A stretch of DNA of 64,000 bases from Triglochin maritima (taxonomy: Eukaryota; Streptophyta; Magnoliopsida; Alismatales; Juncaginaceae), in contig OY821791.1 in NCBI GenBank assembly GCA_963682175.1, positions 16,458,542 to 16,522,541 on the forward strand, written 5' to 3'. The translations under genes were made by a program, and so were the position numbers. Position 1 is the stretch's first letter. The number at the start of each line of letters is the position of its first letter. The notes beneath the pieces are model-generated. The model made no database searches, was not told where the DNA came from, and saw nothing but the letters and a program-made list of their open reading frames with translations. Positions 1 to 11,471 of the stretch are shown here, piece by piece.

Positions 1-225
1 AATCAGTGGTGGAAGTGAAGCAAACGTGAGAAAATGACCTAGGAAACCATAGGTTTCCCCATGCCTTCCCAGAGCTTCTTTCTCCTCTCTAAGACTCTCG
101 GTTTTAACTAAAGCTGATTTTTCCTTTTCTCTTCTTCTCTCCTTTTTCTCCTTCTTCTTCTCCCTTTATCTTCTCTCACTTTTACTCTCCTCCTTCTCCT
201 TTTCTTTTTCTCTCTTGTCACTTCT

Positions 226-493
226 TCATCCTCTTCTTTCTCTCATTTCTTCTTTATCCTTCTTGAGGAATTTGAAGAAGTCTTGAGCAAGGACTTCAAT
301 GTCCTCATTCTCCTCTCTTCTCCTTGTCTCATCAAAATTTGCATGTAATGCCAAGGTTAGACTCTTCTTGGAAGGTTCCTTCTCCTTTCGATGACTCAAT
401 TGGAGTTCATACGCCATGTGATTTCCAATTAGTTCCTTCATTTTTAATTTGGTAAGGTCGTGAGCTTCCTCGATTACTACCACCTTGTCTTCC
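226..493 (-). pseudogene. copia D gag, continuation beyond the solo LTR
   Basis: The minus-strand frame resumes the same gag directly after the 1553-bp insertion, with a block VVIEEAHDLTKLKMKELIG that matches the IEEAKDLSKLKMEHLIG segment in gag of element E. A Lys/Glu/Arg-rich stretch follows, as in E, and the frame closes at 226. Sequence from 225 to 1 is still purine-rich on this strand and probably belongs to the same gag in a shifted frame, but no zinc knuckle can be read there. The apparent start codon at 534 lies in the inserted LTR and is not a real start. Confidence 0.7.
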
Positions 494-2046
494 TGATTAA
501 TTCGTTTTATATTAAATCGCAAGTGCACGGCCACGTTGAAGCGGTGGGAAATATGGGTCGCTCCACAGGGAGGTGTGTCGACTTTTGGTTTGTTCGAAGA
601 CGAGTGGTAAAGAAAGGAGAGAAAGATTGATTACACTAAACTACACTAAAATGCAAAAGGAAATGGAAGATAAGCGATAAAACTAAGCCCCATAGGGGGG
701 TAGAGAAATAATGTGAATATAAAGATGTGTGTGTGTGTGTTAAATTATGCTCCTCACAACATGTAGTACATGAAATCATAAAACTAAATCCAACTTTGCC
801 TCCACATGAAATAAGATAAGACTATATCGTTAAAACATACAAGACAATAATTGGAATGAAGCTAAATGAACTAATGTATAAAAACTAGACCCTACTATGC
901 CTCCACATGAAATAAGATAACCCAATATCATTAAAATATACAAGGCATTAACCAATGTAAATGCAACAAGAGTACATACACTACAAATTGTGTTTCCAAT
1001 ATTAATTCCATCCATATCCTCACCTTATCATTCCCCATAAAATAGGTCCACTAATCTAAGCATAAGCTAAGATTCATTCAAGAGCATTAGCATATCAAAG
1101 ATAAGAGTGAAATCCCATTAGATGGTTATGGAAATCATATAAGGTTCAAGGGATTAAAATAACACACACCTAATACACTACATATCACATATTTCTCCAC
1201 CCCCAAATGGGGATGGAACTACTCACTAATCATTACACTACAACCTACATTAAAATGAAACATTCCACTGAAATGAAATTAGACGAAGCAAGAAAGGAAT
1301 ATTAAAGAAGTTAATTGAAAGGAACATAAACTAAAGAAACATGCAAGAATTAAAAGACAAGATTAAAAGAAACTAAGAACAATTATTTTATTAACAATGA
1401 CTCACATTGAAGGTAGCATTCTTCTCCACCTTGAGTTTTGCTTCAAGGCTTACTCAGTAGAGAGAATGCCACCAAGCAATGGGTAGTTTACAATAGAAGG
1501 TGAAGAGTTCTATTTATAGCCATAGAAAAAGGTGATCCGGGACAATCCCCTGGTATGGGACTAAACAAATACCAGAAATAAAATAAACACACTCTAATAC
1601 ACATGACCACCAAAGCTTAGCGGATTCGGAGCCAAACAGATCGCCAGTTTGTGGTCCCAGACCGCCAATTGGCGGTCTATCGGGTCTGGACCCGTCTGGA
1701 ATTTGTTGTGGGCTTTTCTAGATGTCTTTGTTGGTCTTTGATGCATATACTTCGTTTATTGGAGCTCCGACCCGAATCGAATTGCCAAAATACTCCCCAT
1801 GATGTTGTGGAGTTTTCTGTTTTGCTCTTTGGTCCTTCGGTCTTACGTTCAAGTCCTTCTCCCTTGCATCTTAGTCCCCAAGTCTCACAACTCAGTCTTT
1901 TTTCCCTGCTCTTGGGTCCTTTTATGCTTCATCTCTTCAAACCTATTTATTTCTGAAATGCAAACATAAAACTCGTCACGTAGCATTTCTTAGGTGTAAG
2001 ATAATGGATATAAGATACAAATATAAGCAGGAAATGATGTCAATCA
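494..2046 (-). mobile_element. Solo LTR, Athila-type (S1)
   Basis: A 1553-bp segment starts TGATTAATTCG and ends GTCAATCA. It is flanked by an exact 5-bp duplication CTTCC (489-493 and 2047-2051) inside copia gag. No internal retroelement sequence is present, so this is a solo LTR left by LTR-LTR recombination. Its left end (cgcaagtgcacg, then a block around 555-590) resembles the PBS-proximal end of the Athila LTRs at 50820 and 57849, so it lies in minus orientation. A TATAAATA box is readable on the minus strand near 1510. A short (GT)n run lies at about 727-741. Confidence 0.85.
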
Positions 2047-2596
2047 CTTCCCAATCGTTGCTTAGACACCGGAGGAACTTCCTTGTCATCTCTCCTTCAT
2101 TAAGATTTGATTCCAAGAACAAATAGAGAGTTAGTGATATCGGTGAAATGAGTGTTCATTTTGCTTATGTTCTCACCGATTTGCTCAGAAAAAAATTCAT
2201 ATTTATGCATGAGGGACTAATGCGAGTTTCCTTAGTCTTACTATCTCCCTCATGATGCATTTTAAGCATATGCCATATTTCATGTGCACATTCACAACCC
2301 CTAATCCTATTGTATTCTCCCTCATTTAGGCCACAATAAAAAATGTTCATAATTTTTTAACATCTTTAACATAAAAAAATGTTCATTTCAACATCTTTCA
2401 ATTTAGCCCTAGTTAAGGTAGCTAACCCTTCTTCCTTAGGAGGGGTGTATGAGGTTTGAATGAACATCCAATACTTAAGGTCACTAGGGATTAAGAAAAT
2501 CTTCATTTTATTCTTCCAATAATAGTAGTTTGACCCATTAAGCAAATGTGGTCTAGTGGTGCACAATCCCCCTACATGATTAGAAGTGGATGTCAT
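2047..2596 (-). pseudogene. copia D gag, N-terminal half
   Basis: The minus-strand frame opens at 2596 with the copia gag pattern, including LLNGSNYYYWKNKM, the signature of the DUF4219/UBN2 gag region. It aligns along its length with the gag of element E (for example the CGLNEGEYNRI and KETRI blocks). The reading frame is lost twice: the first ORF ends at 2366 and the next (2350-2165) drifts out of frame before the helical core. Homology continues in other frames to the insertion point of the solo LTR at 2047. It would have encoded the RNA-binding capsid precursor. It is clearly broken and cannot make a full Gag. Confidence 0.75.
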
Positions 2597-2633
2597 GCTA
2601 AAATATTGTTAAGTATAGAAATTTAACTAACAA

Positions 2634-2646
2634 GCCTCTAATACCA
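2634..2646 (-). other. Primer binding site of copia D (decayed)
   Basis: On the minus strand it reads TGGTATTAGAGGC, one or two changes from TGGTATCAGAGC, the complement of the initiator-methionine tRNA 3' end used by most plant copia elements. It lies between the LTR and the gag start at 2596. Confidence 0.7.
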
Positions 2647-2648
2647 AT

Positions 2649-4188
2649 TTTCAGGATTGTGTATGGCCCTCACTTTTAAATTAATCTATCTACTTCCTTA
2701 AACAAACAAAGATGCAGCGGAATAAAATAAACAAGTAGAGAAATGAAAACCACAATGAAGAAGGTGGATTTTTGTAGAGGTTCGGATCCACCCTCGGATC
2801 CTAGTCCTCTCTTTCAAACTCCTCTCGAATCACCGAGCTTCGCTTACGACTTCACTATCCGCTCCCCGTTCCGGGCTGGGAGACAACACCTTTACAATTC
2901 CTCAAGCTCGCGAACAACCTTCACCGACCTTGGCTCCTCCTCACACAATCCGAGAGGGACACTTCCTGCTCTCACCAAAGTCTATATTGTTTGTGTCTTG
3001 GGTTTCCACCAAGACCCTTGCTTCCTTGACAAACAATTGGTGGAGTGGAACTACACTCTCTAATTCTTGAGCACGCTTAGAGTAGGATATGGAAATGATC
3101 TAAAGTGTGAAGGTTTGAGCTTTTGAGTGTTTTGAGCTTTCTCTCTAGTGTGTTGAACAAATAGAAGTGGGAGAGTTGTGTAAATATGTCTTGGTAACAT
3201 CAATTTATAAGCTCCTAAGAGGTTATAGCCGTTGGGATAAAAGTAGTAAGTGATTGTGCAAGAAACACAAAACAGAAAATCACAAGGCACAGTTCTGGGC
3301 ACAATCGGTTGACCGAAAAAGGTCTAACGGTCGACCGCACGTCATCCAAAAACGAAGTCCAGGAAAGTCCGGAAAAGTCTAGAAACAAATGGTCGACCTA
3401 GCAGGCAACGGTCGAATGAATTACGGTTGTAACTAAGGTTCACTTCAGTTATCGATCAAACTAACGGGATGGTTAGGTCGAACTAAAAATAACATGCACT
3501 TAGGGGTTTGTCAAAACGTTTAGGTTCAGTCGAGTAAAATGGTTGAGTTGGTGGCCAAAAATAACAGGCACTTGGGAAGACAGAAAAAGTCTTCATTCGG
3601 TCGGCCGCGAAGAAGACATCGTTCAATCGGTGACCAGAAGAAATCCAGGGGTTTTGGAAATACGACCTTTGGAGAATAAGACAAGTCTACGATCATTTGA
3701 CACGTGTAGACAATCGAAAAAAATGCTCAAAGCCGTAAACCGGTTTAACACTGTTGGCTAACATATTTAACTGATCTAATTGCTCGAACTGAGAACTAGT
3801 TTGGTCAACCAATTTGGCTCAGACAATTCAGGTTTGGTTTAAGTGTTTTCCGGTCTAAGTTTGGGTGACCTATTGAAGTCCACAAGTGCTGAAATTTTGT
3901 GTGTGACTTCTCTAAGGAACCTAGTATGTATGTGATTGGTTATTTATTCTAGTATGCTCAAGTACACAAAGTTCCTAAGACTCAAAAGAAATATAAATAC
4001 ATGTCTTCAATGAGCTTGATTACATGTGTTGGCTTGAATTCCTTTCTTCGTTAAGTCTTGATCACCTGTAGAAGTTAGCACAAGGCAATATGTATGTTAT
4101 GCAATATTTGTGCTACTGTACATTTATTATAGTTAAGATTAGGTTGATTAAATCATCAAAACATAGATTAAGGCCAAAAAAGCCAACA
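2649..4188 (-). repeat. 5' LTR of copia element D
   Basis: About 1540 bp. On the minus strand it begins TGTTGGCTTTTTTGGC at 4188, the same start as the 1528-bp LTRs of element E, and ends close to 2649 next to the primer site. The inner boundary is uncertain by a few bases because the end has decayed. It holds one exact GGTCGACCG near 3330 and several mutated forms between 3300 and 3480. Confidence 0.75.
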
Positions 4189-6510
4189 CCTTCTTCGTCC
4201 ACACCGTCAATGGAGAAGCGATCTTCATAAAGTCAAGAACAAAGCGCCGGTAATAACCTGCAATCCCACAAAGTTTTTGACCTCTAATGCTGCATCACTG
4301 TCTCAATTTTTGCTTGGTCCACCGGATATTCCATCCTTTGACACGATTTACCCACGGAATGGCACGCTATCATGACAAAACTCACACTTCGAGTACCTGG
4401 CATACAAGTGATGTTCCCTCAACATCTACAATATGGTCTACAAATGCTCTCTGTGTATCTCGTGATCCGGGGAGTAGACTAGGATATCACAAACTGATCC
4501 AAGAACAAATTAAAATCCTTGTTCGCCAAAACCATGAACATTGCAGATGTGTTCGTCACTCCAAAGGACATCACCAAAATCACTTGCGGAAGCAGCATGT
4601 TTCAACGCATTTGTGTAAACCTGATGAGTTGTTCATGCCAATTTAGTAGAGAAGGCTTTCGATTGAATGCTCACCTTTTGCGGTATGGACGGACGATTAA
4701 GTCACCTTTTGTGGTGGAAGCTCCATCAAGCAGAGAAGGCTTTCGACTAAAAAAGAGAAGAGACAAGACAAACCCGATAGGGTTGACCTTTACCTCCCTA
4801 CCTATAAGAAGCGATTGAATGCTCAACCGATAGGGATCTGCTCTTTCCGGTAGGTATACGAGGATGCTACTCGTGCCGGTGAATTGATAGGTTAACTTTC
4901 AGCCTGACCTCTCAGGTAAGTGAAGTGGAAGGCTCCACGACCTCCACCACTTCTGCGGAATGCAACGATCCATCCGTCACCACAGAGAGTAATGAAACAA
5001 CTCCAAATAGCAGATCAAGTCTGCCAGCTCATGTCCATACAACGCGGGAAAAGTTGTCTTCGACTTGTCATCATCTCTGATCCTCAACTGATGGTATCCG
5101 GATCTTAAGTCAGTTTTTGAGAAGAACTTCGTGGTCTTCAACTGATAAAAAAGGTCATCAACCCTTGGCAACGGATAACGGTTCCTGATCATCATCTTAT
5201 TCAACATATGGTAGCCGACACACATACTCATGGAACCGTCCTTCACGAACATAACAGGGACTCCCCATGATGACACACTCGGTCAAAATAACCCCTTGTC
5301 CATCAACTCCTGCAACTAAACCATCAGCTCAGACAACTCTACAAGGGTCAATCCATATGACGCCTTAGATTGAGGCGTAGTACCGGGAAGTAGGTCGATA
5401 GCAAACTTAGTCCCTCGATATGGAGGTAATCCTGCCAGGTCCCCGGGGAACACATCGGCAAAAACCCAGACTATCTTCACATCCGCTAGGTTGGGTCCTT
5501 GACTCTCAGTCAACATTGCTTCGCCATAATGCTACACATCCCTGAATCAAAAGCTTCTGCGCTTTTAGTGCGGAAATTATGATACAACCCTCTCTATCAC
5601 GCATGCCACAGACCACCAGTCACCGACCCACTTCACTTGGAATTAAAATCCTCGGTTCTCGACAATGAACTTGCACGTCATAACAGAACAACTAGTCCAT
5701 TCCTAGTATCACTTCACAATTGCCAACATGTCAAACTCTCATCGCAGATGTTAATGCCGACAACGTCCACAAATATCACTGACACTGTCCTCAGCTGACC
5801 TCCGTTTCTTCTCAGGACGACACCCGAATCTGTTCTTCAACTAGCTTCTATCACGGCGACTACAACCTCCAGCTCTACTATACCGATTGTACTGCTGCCC
5901 AATACCCTGCTCTCTTGGGTGTGACTCAGGTACTTAACATCTAAGGTCATAGCACTACGATGTATGTCCTCTAGTGTCCGAGGCATCCTGGTAAGCACTG
6001 CTCGCCGAAGCAGGTGTTGAAGTCTCTAAGTCAACTTCATCGCCCTCTGCTCAGGCGTGCTGAAGATCTCTGCACTGTATCTCTCTAAACAATTGAATTC
6101 GTAGGTATACCAATCAAAGTGTCAATCTCCCGGTTGAAGCACCAAAAACACACGCGTCGGACAATAGCGACCATGTTGTGGAAGTTTCTTCTTCCTAAAC
6201 TCTCTAGAAAGTCATCCCAACTAATCGTGGTGGCACCACCAAACACCACCGCTACGGTCGTCCTCCACCAACTAATCACTAGCCCACTGAAAATATATGT
6301 GGCCAGCTCCACCCGCCACTTCGACAAACAAGCAATCGCCTCGAAGATTTGTTGTATCCTGAGAATCCAAACATCTATTACCTCTGGCTGTGTTTGTCCA
6401 ACAAAGTGGGTGGGTGCTGATGCATAAAGCGGTAAAGAACCTCGACTTTGTCCTCAAACTAGGGCCTCTTGTGTGCTCCTCCATAAACACGCATAAGTGC
6501 TCAAGCTGGT
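4189..6510 (-). pseudogene. Decayed Ty3/gypsy chromovirus G1, gag-pol remnants
   Basis: The minus strand holds pieces in gag-to-pol order from right to left. A gag segment at 6085-6327 (ATYIFSGLVISWWR) parallels the G2 gag. A protease relic with VILGMDW lies near 5700. The linker at 5316-5516 contains LPGTTPQSKASYG. RT at 4977-5276 ([27 protein letters not shown]) is followed near 4190-4270 by an AGYYRRF-like stretch. Each piece aligns with the pol of G2 at 11285-30664, so it is a relative of that Tekay-like element. Many frameshifts and stops make it non-functional. The copia D insertion cuts it at 4188/4189 and the solo LTR S2 cuts its gag at 6511. Confidence 0.8.
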
Positions 6511-7817
6511 TGATTGAATTCATATGAAGCATATATTTGTGTCCTATATCCTTTATTTTAAGCCTAAGAAATGCTACATAACGAGTTTTATGTTTAAGTT
6601 TCACGAACAAACAGGTTTGAGAAGAAGATAGTCAAAAAGGACTTAAAAGCAAGGAAAAGGACTGAATTGGAGGACTTATTGAATGAGATGCAAGAGAGAA
6701 TGACCCAGATGTAAACCAAAAGGACCAATGAGCAAATCAAGAAGCTCCACACCATCATGTGGAGTATTTTGGCAATTAGATATGGGCCCAAATATCAACA
6801 ACCAAATCGGGTTCACCAAACATCAAGAAATCAAGCCAGAAACATGCCATTCAAATCTAAACTCGATCCAACCAATCCAGACCGCCAATTTGCTGTCATA
6901 ATGACTCCAAATGGTTCATGGTTTTTTCGGGTGTTCAATTATGTTATTATATGTCTATTTATAGTATGCGTTTAGTCCCATACCGGGGGATTGTTCCCGA
7001 TTACCTTTTTCTATGACTATTAATAGAACTCTTCGTCCTCCTTTGAATTTACCCATTGCTTGGTGGAATTCTCTTTACTTAGGGTAAGACTTTTAATTTT
7101 TGCATGCTTAGTTTAATTTCGTTTTGTCTTCTTTTCTTAATGAGTAGTGAGTAGTTCCATCCCCATTTGAGGTGAATGTGATGTAGAATATGTGATAGTA
7201 ATGGATTCTTTAACTTGTGTCATTTCATATGCTTAATATAGATCTATACCTGTAGCATGCTTAAACTTGTATTAGATGAGATAATGTCCAAACTAGGTAC
7301 TTATCTCATGCTAGCTTTAGAGTTTATCTTGTTGCTTTAATGGTTTGATGGGAATGACTTCTTATGTATGGATTCATGTTTGGTGCACATTCACATGAAT
7401 GATTTAGGTTGTATGTAAGAATGATTGATGCTCTCATGGCCACACTATGTACTTGTTGCGTGTTTGATAATCTAAAATCAACCTCAAGTTGATGTGAGAT
7501 ATGCATGTTCATGGTTTTCCATGTACTATTGTGTATCCTACACTTAGATTCTACTTGTATGCCACACAAACTACACTTGTTCCTAATTGAAATGAAGATC
7601 CACTCACTCACACATACCTACACAGCTCCACTCCATGAGGGTTTAGTCTACTTGTTAGTTCATTCGTAGTTTAGTTTAGTGTAATCAATTTCTTGTCCCC
7701 TCTCTTCCCACTTGCCTTCGAAAGAACCAGAGTTGACACACCTCCCTGTGGATCGACCCATACTTGCCCCGTCTTCGCCGACGTCGTGCAATTGTGGTAT
7801 TTAAAATGCATACATCA
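6511..7817 (+). mobile_element. Solo LTR, Athila-type (S2), plus orientation
   Basis: The 1307-bp segment begins TGATTGAATTC and ends ATACATCA. Read forward it matches the reverse complement of solo LTR S1 in several blocks: the start, the block around 6965-7075, and the end around 7738-7790. Flanks CTGGT (6506-6510) and CTAGC (7818-7822) look like a target duplication that has since diverged by two transitions. G1 gag-like sequence lies on both sides. The TATA region near 7015 reads TATTAATAG rather than TATAAATAG. No internal domain is present, hence a solo LTR, older than S1. Confidence 0.75.
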
Positions 7818-10104
7818 CTAGCCTTGCATCACTCGTTGTTCCTCCTCATGAGAAATGGGTGTGGAGGAGTCCACACGCCTTGCACTAACACCTCGATGGA
7901 GCAATATTTGCCCACCAAAATAAGAAATATCACACTCATAAGACCAATGGGACAATGCTAAAAGGTTCTAGCTTGGGTTGTAAATGAATGGGACACATCA
8001 GTCAAAACAAATTAAAAACCAAGCGAAAAAGGGACATTAACTAAACACCGTCAAGTCGAGACCTCATTAATAATAGTAAAAAATATAACAAGATGATAAT
8101 GTCAGAGTACAAAGTGGAAGGAAAATACAAGAAACTCTGAACTCCTACTAGATGACTTCTAAGAGGAGACGGAAAATACATCACACATGATCCAGTCCAA
8201 GCGTCCCAAGCCCAAGTCACCTCCGGTTGCAAACCGCGTCCCACCTGCACACCACTAGTCACGATTGAGTCTCAAATCAAGACTCAATACACCACCCCAG
8301 CCTGACACCCTACAAGGTCTAGCCATCCCTGACGGCTCACACTGGTCTCGTGTCCCAAGGTGATCACGTGTCCAGTGAAGCCGAGCGTGCACCTCAACCC
8401 CACCACGCATCCGATCTACAAGGCAACACACAACCCGCTCTCGTGGCAGAACTGTCACACGTCCAAAAGTGACCACGTACCCAGCCAGGCTGAGCGTGCA
8501 CCCTCGACAAGACTACGCATCCGGCCCACAAGGCAACACCCTACTCAAACAACGCGCTCGAGCCCGTAAGAAACGCTCCTAAATAGCCACCCGTCACAAT
8601 GCTGGTGAGCTGACCAGTTCTGCATCCGACTTCGGAAGCCGAGCACACACCCGAGCCCGTGAGCAACACTCCCTTACAGTCACTCGTCACAACGTGAGTG
8701 GACCATTCCGAGCCGCAACAACACAAGGGAAAACACGGCTTCGGGAATCCAACCCCAACGCTTGAGCCTACGAGCCTAGCTCTAGCGGGCACTCGCAATA
8801 ATGCTAGTAAGCCATCCTGGACCGCCAAATAATGGAAACACCCTAACATCTAGTCTTACGTGCCTCACACGCCAACCTCGCTACCCGAACACACGCCTGA
8901 GTCTGTGAGCAACGCTCTAATAACCACTCGTCACAACGTGGGTGAACGATCAGTCCCCCGAACCTCTCACAGTCTCACGAACAAGGGGGTATATGCAATT
9001 TACCCCACAAAGCACAGGTCAACGACCCCCACAATATATATAAAATAATAAACATGAACCAAACTACAAAATCATATAAGCAGCATGAAGAATATATAGC
9101 TCTAAATTCACAATCATGGTACAGGAGTATAAACGTTATTCTCCTAAATTTCCTTATAATTCACAATTCGCAAAAGTTCGGGGGTAAAAGAGCAATTAGT
9201 CCAATTATTACTTAATGAAGCACATACAACCAAATCTAAGGTTTTCCATGCAATTTATCTCGTTATTAACTATTAAACCAAATACAACTAATTTCAGGAT
9301 TTTCCAGCAATTAATCCAATTATCTGATCTTTAATGAATTACCATAAAATTTGATATTTATTATGTAATTAACCCAACTACTTATCAATAATTCAAATAC
9401 AATTTAATCAAAGGATTATTTTCGTAAAATATCCAACTTAACTTTCCAACCAAATATTAAACTAGTCCAGGGGCCTCCAACGCAATTAACCAGCACAAAC
9501 CACACCCCCTCTCAACCCTAGCCGAAAGCTTCGTTGGCACTCCTAGTGCCCCGACGATCTTCCGTTGGTGGTCTGCCCAGCTTAGTTGGCAGCAGCAGTA
9601 GCGGCGGCCACCGCCACGAGCGCAGTGGCGCATCCTCATGGTCGCGCGTGGCTTCACCGTTGCCAGGGCTGCCAATCTGCCCAGTACTCCTCCGGTGCAC
9701 TACTCTCTCCCTACCCGATCGAGCCCGAACCTAAAAGTAGGGTAGATGGCGTACCTTGACTCGATCGAGTCAAGAAAAGCTCGCCCGCGGAGAAAAGGAC
9801 AACTTCCCCTCCGCGCGGACGCAGGACTCGTCGAGCTCCTCGTCGTCGCTGTTGGAGTTGGGTGAGAGAGGTGAGGATGAGGGGGAGAGAGATGGGTTAG
9901 GGGAGGGGTTAGGGATTTGGGGAGAGGAGGGGGGGTTCCACACTCATGGTGACATGAGTTTAGATACCAAAAAGAATGACCGGAAAATGTAATTGAATTT
10001 TTTGTTGGGATGCATTTCCCAAACAACAATATTAGATCTTTACACGCGCCAAAGTAAAATTTGACGTGGTTCACAGGCTAAACAGAAATTTTATGTTGGT
10101 GCAT
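7818..10104. other. Gene-less stretch; probable upstream part/5' LTR of G1
   Basis: No supported gene. The first about 200 bp probably continues the G1 gag start on the minus strand. 8340-8980 is GC-rich with degenerate direct repeats. 9000-9450 is AT-rich. 9480-9990 is GC-rich with a purine-rich plus strand. The order suggests an old chromovirus leader and LTR in minus orientation, but no clean LTR ends or primer site could be found, so this is inference. Confidence 0.4.
8340..8980. repeat. Degenerate direct repeats of about 105-125 bp
   Basis: Two copies of a unit spaced about 109 bp start near 8361 and 8470 (shared blocks gagcgtgcacc, cgcatcc, caaggcaacac). A second unit recurs near 8550, 8656, 8765 and 8891 (gagcccgtgagcaacgctc) followed by cactcgtcacaacgtg. 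Copies are diverged and the period varies. Confidence 0.55.
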
Positions 10105-10113
10105 ATGCTAACA

Positions 10114-10892
10114 AATGTTTTAAAAACCGAACCGAAGATTGAACTGAAAACAGCTCGGTTTGGTTCAAAGTGGTTGAACCATCGTTCAACCTGGTCCAAC
10201 CGATGATGACGTCAGCATGACATCAGCATTTTGTGAACTGAGGGTTGAACCAAACCGATTCCGTAGCGGCGGTCCAACCGACGGTCCGACCCATTGAACC
10301 GATTTTTCCTATTATTTTTTAACATAATAAGTAACAACCAAGTACCTAAACTATGAACAATTCAACAAAATTTATCCATTTGTAAAATAACTTAATTAAA
10401 ATCAGTAAAAAAAATGAACAAACATGTAACTAAGTAATATTAGTCTTTCTTCTAACAAATGAACAAACATTTACTTCAACATCTAAAGCAGTAGGGGTGA
10501 TAGACTGTCCTAGAGATCGGCCGGTCTGCCGGCCTTGGTGGAGATCGCGAGCGGTGGCGGTGCGATGAGGGGTGGACCGGTGGAGATCGCGAGGGTGGAG
10601 GTGTGGTGCGGGGTTGGGGAAGGAGTAGTAAAAAGTAAAAATCTTAGAATTTAGGTCAAAATTGAACAAAAAATATAACAATAAAAACCAAATTTTGTTT
10701 AAATTGAAAAAACCGGATTTTTCGGTTCGACCTAACCGAAAAAACCGATCTGTTCGATCGTTTTTTTCGGATTTCTTCGGTTCGCTCCGGTTCACGAGAG
10801 AATCCAGTTTTTTGACCGAGCCGACCGGTTTGCTACCGGTTCACGGTCCAACCCGGTCCGACCGCCGGTTCGGTCCGGTTTTTAAAACAGAG
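10114..10892. mobile_element. Mutator-type MITE (779 bp) with 9-bp target duplication
   Basis: The ends are inverted: GTTTTAAAAACCGAACCG begins at 10117, and the right end at 10866-10888 reads, on the other strand, GTTTTAAAAACCGGACCG. Both ends are flanked by the exact 9-mer ATGCTAACA (10105-10113 and 10893-10901), the duplication length of Mutator elements. The interior is rich in AACCGG-type words and has no coding frame, so it is a non-autonomous element moved by a transposase from elsewhere. Confidence 0.75.
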
Positions 10893-10901
10893 ATGCTAAC
10901 A

Positions 10902-11279
10902 TGTGGGTCGCAGTTACATCCTTAGTTTTATAATAAATAATAAAAAAAATTGCATCCAAGCCGGACCAAACACATTATATTCAATTTACATCTGTAAAAT
11001 TTATGAAATATTCCCTGAATAAATTAATAAATATTATTAGATTAAAATTAAACCCACCGTTTACCGACGATCTCTCTCTCTCACCTCTCTTCTCTCTCTC
11101 CTATCCATCTCTTTATTCTCTTGAAACACGCCCTCTCCCTTCTGTCTCTTTCTTGTCTACTATCTCTTCCAATGTTCTCGTGATTATAAAATCCCCATTT
11201 TCGGTTTATTGCCACATTTCCATTTACATTGTTCGAACTGCCTTTTTTTGTTCTACCAACAACTCCAATCTCTTTTACT
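10902..11279. other. Non-element flank, no gene seen
   Basis: AT-rich DNA with a CT-rich stretch around 11070-11110 lies between the MITE and chromovirus G2. It is the pre-insertion neighbour of the sequence that resumes at 30670. No ORF with recognisable content. Confidence 0.6.
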
Positions 11280-11284
11280 TTTAT

Positions 11285-11435
11285 TGTTAGAACCCAAACC
11301 TTGATTAGAGGGTTAATGGTGATTAAGGAGGTGTTTTGCATGGGGAAGAGGCGGGCTACAGTGGTCTGGTGATGGGTGAGAGGTGTAGAGTTGCGGGTTA
11401 CTGTAGCGGAGAGATCGGTTGGGGGTTTAAAACGC

Positions 11436-11471
<36 letters not shown>

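Larger units (their letters stand above)
1..4188 (-). mobile_element. Sirevirus-like Ty1/copia element D (5' part, truncated by window edge)
   Basis: Read on the minus strand, the order is LTR (4188 to about 2649), a degenerate initiator-Met-tRNA primer site, then gag running left and out of the window. The LTR start and several internal blocks match the LTR of the intact element at 15342-25776, including the stretch around 2783-2820, which is the reverse complement of LTR sequence near 16697-16730. D therefore belongs to the same lineage but is much more diverged. It entered the RNase H-junction region of an older chromovirus whose minus-strand pol resumes at 4189. A solo Athila-type LTR later landed in its gag. 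Confidence 0.8.

Noticed and set aside
9700..10074. 124-codon minus ORF with Pro/Ser/Thr stretches
   Set aside because: Low-complexity region of a probable old LTR; no start context or homology pattern.
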